This document shows, piece by piece, positions 7,616 through 12,452 of a stretch of DNA of 12,452 nt. The DNA comes from Deltaproteobacteria bacterium (lineage in GTDB: Bacteria > Desulfobacterota > Desulfarculia > Adiutricales > Adiutricaceae), in NCBI GenBank assembly GCA_031257955.1, contig JAIRNQ010000144.1:1-12452 (forward strand). Direction: 5' to 3'. How positions within the stretch are numbered: the first letter of the stretch is position 1; each line of letters begins with the position of its first letter. A model generated the notes under the pieces. That model made no database searches, was not told where the DNA came from, and worked only from the letters and a program-made list of their open reading frames with translations. A program made the position numbers and the translations under genes.

Positions 7616-7649
7616 TATAATAGTTTGTCCTTAGTTTTATAAGCGGGAG
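7616..7649 (+). promoter_or_regulatory. -10 box and ribosome binding site of the isomerase-like gene
   Basis: A perfect TATAAT lies at 7616-7621 in AT-rich DNA, 35 bp before the ATG. GGGAG at 7645-7649 sits 7 bases before the ATG and fixes that start. No good -35 is found at the right distance, so the promoter may need an activator. Confidence 0.5.
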
Positions 7650-7656
7650 TTGATTC

Positions 7657-8568
7657 ATGAAAAAAGGGGCCATTATAACCGATGTCGCTCCGTTACCTTT
7701 GACGCCCATCGTGGCCGAAAAACCCTGGGGCTCAGTCGGCCGCTCTTCGTTGAACGTGCCTTCCAACGCCGAAGGTCTGGGCTGGGGCGAGATTTGGTTG
7801 GCCTCCGAGGATTTCGGCCTAATCACCAAAATTGCCTCGGGCCCCCACGCCGGTCAGACCCTGGCCCAGCTCAAGGCTAAGTGGGGAGGTGTTTTGACCG
7901 GGCAAGATGACCCCCAGGACCCCAAGAACAAAAATACCCTGCCCGCCAGCGTTCGGCTCGAGCGAACCGGCGATCTTCTCGGGCCCGTCCGGGTCTTAAG
8001 CTCGGACGAGTTTTGGTACGTCTATGAAGCCGGCCCCGATTCTTGGCTTGGAGTGGCGACCACTTCCAAAGAAGGCCCCTGGATTAAACGGTTCAAAAAA
8101 ATCCCCCTGGAAGCGGGCGATCGTTTTCTCATTCCCCAAGGACTCACCCATTGCCAGGGGCCCTCGGCCGCCGTCCTGAAAACCCTCCCCTCCGGATCGC
8201 TGGTCGAAACGCTCCACGACTGGAACCGCGCCCACGATCCCTGGGACTTTCCCCCACCCCCCACGCCAATACCCGTAATCCACACGGAACTCCCTTATCT
8301 CTACACGGTTTGCAGCGGTCGGGACCGGATTCTCTACCAGGGCTCACAATATACGGTTACTTTGGTTAACACCAATTTTTTCACCGCCGACGGCGAAAAA
8401 ATGTCCATAATCTGCCCGGTCAGGGGCCGTGGCAGCATCGAAACTTCCGAGATCAAGGAAATCCTTCGGCTCCACCCCGGCCAAGCCACGCTGATACCAG
8501 CCGGTATAGGCCGCTACTCCATCAAAACCAGTACCATTATTAGCTATCTGGTATTTGAGTTTTTTTGA
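7657..8568 (+). CDS. Class I mannose-6-phosphate isomerase-like cupin protein with incomplete zinc site
   Basis: The 303-aa cytoplasmic protein has the layout of short ManA enzymes, which interconvert mannose 6-phosphate and fructose 6-phosphate. It shows EKPWGS (21-26), GEIWLAS (44-50), GPHAGQTLAQL (62-72), DEFWYV (117-122), the cupin turn GDRFLIPQGLTHCQGP (154-169) and DWNRAHDP (188-195). A second cupin half contains PGQATLIPAG (274-283). Type I enzymes bind zinc through Gln and His of a QVHP-like motif plus a Glu and a later His. Here Glu118 and His165 are kept, but the QVHP region reads ASVRLERTG (97-105), with no Gln-x-His. It is therefore probably not a normal isomerase and may be a sugar-phosphate-binding or regulatory relative. 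Start ATG follows GGGAG. It is the only plus-strand gene and converges on ptsH, fitting a sugar-related role. Confidence 0.7.
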   Translation: MKKGAIITDVAPLPLTPIVAEKPWGSVGRSSLNVPSNAEGLGWGEIWLASEDFGLITKIASGPHAGQTLAQLKAKWGGVLTGQDDPQDPKNKNTLPASVRLERTGDLLGPVRVLSSDEFWYVYEAGPDSWLGVATTSKEGPWIKRFKKIPLEAGDRFLIPQGLTHCQGPSAAVLKTLPSGSLVETLHDWNRAHDPWDFPPPPTPIPVIHTELPYLYTVCSGRDRILYQGSQYTVTLVNTNFFTADGEKMSIICPVRGRGSIETSEIKEILRLHPGQATLIPAGIGRYSIKTSTIISYLVFEFF

Positions 8569-8698
8569 GCCTGGACTATTACTCTCCGCAATCATGACTT
8601 CCCTAAAATTACCGCCATATTTGCCCATTCTGCCATCAGTCATTTTCATTTCTTAGATTCTGGGCCATAAGCGCCCATTACCCCAGCCCAAAATCATA
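8569..8698. other. Start of the convergent spacer, no gene
   Basis: The 350-bp region 8569-8920 separates the 3' ends of two converging genes. This first part shows no clear structure. The rest holds the compound hairpin (8699-8744) and the inverted-repeat-bounded segment (8747-8919), listed separately. No coding frame is supported. Confidence 0.55.
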
Positions 8699-8744
8699 CG
8701 ACCCGGAGAAGCTTTGGCTTGGGTGCCAAAACATCGCCGGGTCG
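8699..8744. terminator. Compound hairpin between convergent genes
   Basis: An outer perfect 8-bp stem, CGACCCGG (8699-8706) with CCGGGTCG (8737-8744), encloses a symmetric 6x6 internal loop. Inside is an inner perfect 6-bp stem, TTTGGC (8713-8718) with GCCAAA (8725-8730), closed by a 6-nt loop. Its place between converging genes suits a bidirectional transcription end, but neither side carries a strong U-run. Confidence 0.45.
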
Positions 8745-8746
8745 AG

Positions 8747-8919
8747 CTTAATTATCGCCACTTTGGGACGCCTCTTGCCTAGGGGTTTATGGGATAGACA
8801 ACTGAAGAAGGCATGGCGGGTGGTGGTTCGGTGGGCGCCTAATTCCCCGGCCCGAGCCAGGGCCGATGGATCGATAAGCGTAAAGGGGATTGGGCCTTCG
8901 CGCCCCGACGATAATTAAG
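8747..8919. repeat. 173-bp segment bounded by an 11-bp perfect inverted repeat
   Basis: CTTAATTATCG (8747-8757) and CGATAATTAAG (8909-8919) are exact reverse complements and enclose 151 bp of GC-rich sequence with no coding frame. The right arm ends one base from the ptsH stop codon; the left arm starts two bases after the compound hairpin. No target-site duplication is visible. It may be a miniature element remnant or long-range pairing in the ptsH 3' untranslated region. Confidence 0.45.
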
Positions 8920-8920
8920 T

Positions 8921-9190
8921 CTATTCCGTAAGGCCGTTAGCGATTAGATCCAACAAACTGTCCACGGCCTGTTTTTCGTCCCCGCCATCGGCGCTAATCT
9001 CGACCTCTGAGCCTTTATCCAGGCCCAGGGCCAATAAAGCCACGATGGACTTGGCGTTCACGGGATTGGGCGCCTCCTTTTTCCTGATACTGATTTTGGC
9101 GTCGAAATTCTTGGCCATTTTTATGAATAATGAAGCCGGTCGGGCGTGAAGACCCGTTTCGTTGACGATGATTCCAGTCCTGGAGTACAT
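8921..9190 (-). CDS. ptsH: Phosphocarrier protein HPr of the PTS
   Basis: An 89-residue cytoplasmic phosphocarrier, the normal size. It takes phosphate from Enzyme I on its active histidine and passes it to sugar-specific EIIA domains. His15 and Arg17 lie in GLHARPA (13-19). The second conserved site, Ser48 in NAKSIV (45-50), corresponds to Ser46 of B. subtilis HPr, the target of HPr kinase. Whether such a kinase exists here is unknown. Start ATG at 9190 is preceded by AAGGAG at good spacing. ptsI lies upstream on the same strand, separated by 288 bp that contain the 54-bp repeat array. The usual operon order is ptsH then ptsI, so the order is reversed here. The 72 bases just before the start are AT-rich and include TACAAT, so a separate promoter is possible. 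Confidence 0.95.
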   Translation of the reverse strand: MYSRTGIIVNETGLHARPASLFIKMAKNFDAKISIRKKEAPNPVNAKSIVALLALGLDKGSEVEISADGGDEKQAVDSLLDLIANGLTE

Positions 9191-9262
9191 GCCATCTCTC
9201 CTTATGGATATTTATGAAAATTGTATTTAGCGTCTAGTCAGATACTTTTCGCTAGCCATACC

Positions 9263-9478
9263 TTAGTGGCCCATAATCTCCCGCTGGCGAGTGGAAACCA
9301 CGGCCTGGGTCGGGAGTCAGTGGCCCATAATCTCCCGAGGGCGAGTGGAAACCACGGTCTGGGTAGGGAGTCAGTGGCCCAAATTCTCCCGCGGGCGAGT
9401 GGAAACCTCGGCCTGGGTCGTGAGTCAGTGGCCCATAATCTCCCGCGGGCGAGTGGAAACCTCGGCCTGGGTTGGAAG
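9263..9478 (-). repeat. Four 54-bp tandem copies of the ptsI 3' end
   Basis: Four units of exactly 54 bp (9425-9478, 9371-9424, 9317-9370, 9263-9316) directly abut the ptsI stop codon. Read on the minus strand in the ptsI frame, each looks like the last 17 codons of ptsI plus a stop. The 9371-9424 unit gives LTTQAEVSTRPRENLGH-stop against LTTEAEVLRHLRENLAN-stop in ptsI, with about 40 of 54 bases identical. The stops are TGA in three units and TAA in the last. The units resemble each other more than ptsI. On the plus strand, CTCCCG/CGGGAG and GTGG-AAA-CCAC can form a nested hairpin in the 9263-9316 unit. No protein is expected from the array after the ptsI stop. Confidence 0.9.
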
Positions 9479-11188
9479 TTAATTGGCCAAATTCTCCCGC
9501 AGGTGTCGCAATACCTCGGCCTCGGTCGTAAGGCCCTGAATCGTTCGGGCCAGTTCTTCGGCCTTGGGGACGGTTAGGGCGGCCAGGGCCCGTTTCATGG
9601 CACCCACGGAAGAGAGCCCCATGCTGAATTTTCGGAGGCCCAGGCCAACCAAGGCGGCCACGGCCAAGGGGTCGCCGCCCATTTCCCCGCAAATCGAAAT
9701 TGGTTTGCCGGCTTTGTTAAACTCCGAGATCACTTGGCTGAGGAGGCGGTACATGGCTGGGTGGTGGGGTTGGTAGTACTCGGCCGCGTCGGCGTTTTGG
9801 CGATCGACCGCGCAGCAGTATTGACATAAATCGTTGCTGCCAACGCTGGCGAAGTCTACCTCTTTGGCCACCAGGTCGGCGATCAGGGCCAGGGAGGGGA
9901 TCTCAATCATGACGCCGATCTTGACGTTGCCGGCCACCGGGTAACCCTCACTGGTAAGCCGATCCTTGGCCTCGGCAATAAAGTGTTTGGCCAGGCGGAT
10001 ATCGTCAATACTGCCAACCATGGGCAGCATTAGCCATAGTTGTCCGCTTACGGAGGCCCGCAGGGCCGCCCGCAACTGGGCGATGAACACATCCGGCTGG
10101 GTAAAACACAGGCGCAGGGCCCGGACGCCGAGAAAGGGATTGTCCTCCTTGGGAAGTTCAAGACACTCGGCGGTTTTGTCGCCGCCGATGTCCAAAGTCC
10201 TAAGTATTACCGGGCGGGGATTGAATACGGACAAAACTTTTCCGTAAACGGCCAGCTGCTCTTCCTCGGAGGGCGGGGTCGAGCGGCCCATGTACAGAAA
10301 TTCCGTCCGGAACAGACCCACCGAGTCGCAATGGTCCACCCCCCGAAGGTCCTCTTCGTCGGCGGAGGCTATATTTAGGCCAATGTCGATCCTCACCCCG
10401 TCGGCCGTTTTGGCCTCGGCGTCAAGGTATTTCAGGTTATCCTTCTGGACCCTCCGCCACTCTTCCAATCGCTTTTCGTATTGTTCCAGTTTCTCCGGCG
10501 TGGGCGCCAGAATAACCTCGCCCTCAAAGGCGTCCACGGCCACCGTCTGGCCGTCGGTAACCCGTTCCAGGAGAGAGGGAACGCCCAGGACCGCCGGTAT
10601 GCCACGGGCCCTGGCGATGATGGCGGCGTGGGAGGTTAGCCCCCCGCCGGCCTCGGTGACAATGGCCAAGACGTTATCCCGATCGAGGGTGGCCGTGTCC
10701 AGGGGGAACAAGTCCCGGGCGGCCACGATTACCGGGGCTTCCAGCTTGGAAAGACTCCGCCTCTCCTTTCCTGACCAGGCGGCCAAGAGTTGATCGCGGG
10801 CGTCCAAGATGTCGGCCGCCCGTTCCCGGATCAGCGGGTCTTCCACGCTTTGGAGCAAGCCGGCATATTTTGCGTAGACCGTGTGTATGGCCCAGTCGCC
10901 GCAATAGTTGTGTTTATTTATTAACTCAATTATTTCCTTTTCCATCTCCTCGTCGGCCAAAATTTCTTCATGGGCGACAAATATCTTGGCCTCGTTTTCG
11001 GGGAGATCTTTTCCCACTTGGCGCAATTTCTCGATGGCCGTCCGCCCGCTTAAAGCGAAACGCTCGACGTGGATCGCCTTCTCCCCGTCCTGGCAATAAC
11101 TTTCCGTGGCTTCCGCCGCATTGGGGCGGTAAACGAACAAGGTTCCCAAGGCGATGCCTTTCGAGACCGCCGTTCCTTTCAAAAACAT
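9479..11188 (-). CDS. ptsI: Phosphoenolpyruvate-protein phosphotransferase, PTS Enzyme I
   Basis: The first PTS enzyme: a cytoplasmic dimer that moves phosphate from phosphoenolpyruvate to its own histidine and then to HPr. At 569 residues it is full length. The N-terminal HPr-binding and phosphohistidine domains contain active His187 in GGGLTSHAAI (181-190). The C-terminal PEP-binding barrel shows Arg294 (GLFRTEF), Arg330 (LRTLDIGGDK), MIEIPS (427-432), GSNDLCQYCCAVDR (450-463) and the acid-base Cys500 in CGEMGGDP. The Cys-rich NDL segment differs from the usual NDLTQYTLAVDR. A TTG at 11194 is also in frame, but GGGAG lies 9 bases before the ATG at 11188 and only 3 before the TTG, so I choose the ATG. 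A 191-bp leader with two hairpins separates it from the dehydrogenase gene upstream. Its last codons are the likely source of the 54-bp repeats downstream. Confidence 0.96.
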   Translation of the reverse strand: MFLKGTAVSKGIALGTLFVYRPNAAEATESYCQDGEKAIHVERFALSGRTAIEKLRQVGKDLPENEAKIFVAHEEILADEEMEKEIIELINKHNYCGDWAIHTVYAKYAGLLQSVEDPLIRERAADILDARDQLLAAWSGKERRSLSKLEAPVIVAARDLFPLDTATLDRDNVLAIVTEAGGGLTSHAAIIARARGIPAVLGVPSLLERVTDGQTVAVDAFEGEVILAPTPEKLEQYEKRLEEWRRVQKDNLKYLDAEAKTADGVRIDIGLNIASADEEDLRGVDHCDSVGLFRTEFLYMGRSTPPSEEEQLAVYGKVLSVFNPRPVILRTLDIGGDKTAECLELPKEDNPFLGVRALRLCFTQPDVFIAQLRAALRASVSGQLWLMLPMVGSIDDIRLAKHFIAEAKDRLTSEGYPVAGNVKIGVMIEIPSLALIADLVAKEVDFASVGSNDLCQYCCAVDRQNADAAEYYQPHHPAMYRLLSQVISEFNKAGKPISICGEMGGDPLAVAALVGLGLRKFSMGLSSVGAMKRALAALTVPKAEELARTIQGLTTEAEVLRHLRENLAN

Positions 11189-11379
11189 AACCAATGACTC
11201 CCTACCTGAAACGGCTTTTCCGGGCCGCGGCGCTAATCGGCCCGGCCGCGTTTTGCGCCAAAGTCTGGGCCTACCGGGGTTTATTCCGGGTAGGCCCGAT
11301 TAACCAAAACGGCTCGGCCAGGCACGTCGCCGAAGCCAACGGCCAGGCCAACCCGGGAACCGGGGGGACCGGCAGCGTT
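11189..11379 (-). promoter_or_regulatory. ptsI leader with two GC-rich hairpins
   Basis: Between the dehydrogenase stop and the ptsI start lie two strong inverted repeats. GGGCCTACC (11267-11275) pairs with GGTAGGCCC (11289-11297), and a further GG/CC pair lies inside. CCGGGCCG (11220-11227) pairs with CGGCCCGG (11238-11245) across a 10-nt loop, ending about 30 bases before the ATG. On the minus strand the ribosome binding region reads AGGTAGGGAG (11207-11198). Its GGTAGG matches the 3' arm of the first hairpin, so the 5' arm's CCTACC could pair with either. This is a possible terminator for the upstream gene, an attenuator, or both. No known riboswitch is recognised. Confidence 0.45.
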
Positions 11380-12411
11380 TTAGTTATAGACGATGCAGTT
11401 TTTAATAACGCTTCCCGAGGCGTGTTCAAGTATGGCCTTTTCGATATCGTCTATGGGGTACTCGTTTTGGACAAAGTCGTCGGCGCTGATGGCCCCCATC
11501 TTGAGAAGCTCGAAAGCGGCGTTGACGTGGGCCGGGGTGGTGTGAAAAACGCCTTTGATGGTGATCTGCTCGTAATGCAGCTTGGTCGTGTCCACGGGCA
11601 CGGTAAGGCCTTTGGCCGTGCCGCCGAAGCAAAGCACGAACCCGCCCGGCCGGACCATGTTAAAGGCCACGTTCCAGACCTCCGGGAGACCCACGGCCTC
11701 TATGGCCGCGTCGACGCCCCTGCAGTCTTCGGTCAGCTCCCGCACGGCCTTGGCCTGATCGCCCACCTGGGCCACGTTAACGGTCTCCAGGGCACCCATC
11801 TTCCGGGCCATGGCCAGGCGGGTATCGGACATGTCACAAGCGATGACCCTGGCCCCTCGCAGATAGCACATGCGGATAAACATTAGACCGATGGGACCGC
11901 AACCGTTGACGCAAACGGTATCTCCCAGATCGAAGTGGGTCATGGCCGTGCCGTAAACGGCGCAGGCGAAAGGCTCCAGGAGCGCGGCTTGCTTGTGGCT
12001 CATGTCGTCGGGAATGGCGAAGGTGTTTTGGTCGACGATGATGGCGGGGATCTTTTGGAATTCGGCGTAGCCACCGTTAAGAACTTGGTTTTGGAGCTGA
12101 TCCACGCACATCGACTGGACGCCTTTCTTGCAAAAGTAGCAGTTGTTGCAAGGGGCCGAGTTGTGGGCCACCACCCTTTCCCCGACCTTGAACCGGGTAA
12201 CCCCAACACCTACGGCGTGAACCACGCCGGAAGCCTCATGGCCCATGGCGAAGGGCGGCTCAAAACGGTAACCCCGCTTATAGGTCTTAACGTCCGTCCC
12301 GCAGGTCAGCGAGACCACGTTCCTTATCACCAACTCCCCGGGGCCGGGTACCGGAACCTCAGTCTCCTCAACCCTTATGTCTCCTGGCTTATAAAATAAA
12401 ACCCTTTTCAT
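11380..12411 (-). CDS. Zinc-dependent medium-chain alcohol/polyol dehydrogenase
   Basis: A cytoplasmic NAD(P)-dependent dehydrogenase of the MDR superfamily, in the sorbitol/threonine dehydrogenase branch. The 343 residues are full length. Catalytic zinc residues are Cys37 (TCGTD), His58-Glu59 (GHEASG) and Glu146 (LLEP). The structural zinc site has Cys88, Cys91, Cys94 and Cys102. The cofactor motif is NGCGPIG (169-175), and Asp193 at the end of the next beta strand suggests NAD rather than NADP. The substrate is unknown: a polyol, sugar alcohol or 3-hydroxy compound is likely. Start ATG at 12411 has GGAG about 9 bases upstream. It is the first of three leftward genes with ptsI and ptsH, but the 191-bp hairpin-bearing gap means co-transcription is not certain. 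Only about 30 bases of natural sequence remain upstream. Confidence 0.9.
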   Translation of the reverse strand: MKRVLFYKPGDIRVEETEVPVPGPGELVIRNVVSLTCGTDVKTYKRGYRFEPPFAMGHEASGVVHAVGVGVTRFKVGERVVAHNSAPCNNCYFCKKGVQSMCVDQLQNQVLNGGYAEFQKIPAIIVDQNTFAIPDDMSHKQAALLEPFACAVYGTAMTHFDLGDTVCVNGCGPIGLMFIRMCYLRGARVIACDMSDTRLAMARKMGALETVNVAQVGDQAKAVRELTEDCRGVDAAIEAVGLPEVWNVAFNMVRPGGFVLCFGGTAKGLTVPVDTTKLHYEQITIKGVFHTTPAHVNAAFELLKMGAISADDFVQNEYPIDDIEKAILEHASGSVIKNCIVYN

Positions 12412-12439
12412 GATATGTTACTCCAGTTATGTGTATATG

Positions 12440-12452
12440 AGATCGGAAGAGC
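12440..12452 (+). other. Illumina adapter sequence at the contig end
   Basis: The last 13 bases are AGATCGGAAGAGC, the shared start of TruSeq-type adapters. They are a sequencing artefact. Natural sequence ends at or before 12439. Confidence 0.95.

Larger units (their letters stand above)
6904..7656. other. AT-rich spacer between divergent genes
   Basis: About 750 bp between the leftward YdjM-like gene and the rightward isomerase-like gene. Both promoters should lie here. I find no protein-coding frame with family features. Structures seen are the 14-bp imperfect direct repeat CCAA(CA/TG)TGACACTC (6878-6891 and 6952-6965), the stem at 7063-7122, a promoter-like box plus GC/T-run hairpin at 7417-7465, and the promoter before 7657. 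Confidence 0.6.

Noticed and set aside
9263..9478. CRISPR array
   Set aside because: The 54-bp units are contiguous with no spacers and are homologous to the ptsI end.
9221..9577. Plus-strand open frame of 118 codons with an 18-residue repeat
   Set aside because: It is open only because a stop-free 54-bp unit (a multiple of 3) is repeated. It runs into the antisense of ptsI and matches no family.
9252..9692. Minus-strand frame of 146 codons with a repeated FHSPAGDYGPLTPDPGRG motif
   Set aside because: It lies out of frame over the real ptsI end and the array. The repeated peptide follows from the 54-bp period, not from a gene.
11194..11886. Plus-strand frame of 230 codons
   Set aside because: Antisense to the dehydrogenase and leader, low-complexity in Gly and His, typical of a shadow frame in GC-rich coding DNA.

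Overview
The window is a bacterial contig from an organism I cannot place with confidence. Gene density, AGGAG/GGGAG ribosome binding sites and a sugar phosphotransferase (PTS) core with a Ser46-type HPr fit a sugar-using anaerobe of the Bacillota or Desulfobacterota kind, but nothing here fixes the phylum. The last 13 bases (12440-12452) are the common Illumina adapter prefix, and the first bases lie inside a tandem repeat. The window is therefore probably a whole assembled contig, broken on the left by a repeat and carrying untrimmed adapter on the right.

Layout, left to right. 1-1058 has no gene: a degenerate 118-119 bp tandem array (2-800), then spacer and a terminator-like hairpin. A ketopantoate reductase family gene (1059-1985, minus) follows, with a promoter region holding two 15-bp direct repeats. 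Next come decayed pieces: the tail of an amidohydrolase (2199-2483, minus), a 151-bp tandem repeat (2648-3007), and an IclR-type regulator lacking its DNA-binding domain (3117-3794, minus). An AT-rich UvrD/Rep-like helicase (3993-5846, minus) looks like a later arrival. A spacer with a 124-bp inverted-repeat element separates it from a YdjM/DUF457 membrane protein (6289-6903, minus). A 750-bp AT-rich spacer then leads to the only plus-strand gene, a phosphomannose isomerase-like cupin protein (7657-8568).

The right third holds leftward genes in the order zinc-dependent alcohol/polyol dehydrogenase (11380-12411), ptsI (9479-11188) and ptsH (8921-9190). PTS Enzyme I and HPr pass phosphate from phosphoenolpyruvate to sugar permeases that are not in the window. 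The gene order (ptsI before ptsH) is the reverse of the usual one.

The most distinctive signal is between ptsI and ptsH: four exact-length 54-bp repeats that are recognisably copies of the last 18 codons of ptsI, each including its stop codon. The window has three tandem arrays of different sequence, all in 3' flanks of leftward genes, and an isomerase-like protein that has lost half of the family's zinc ligands. I see no CRISPR array, tRNA, rRNA, transposase or complete defence system.
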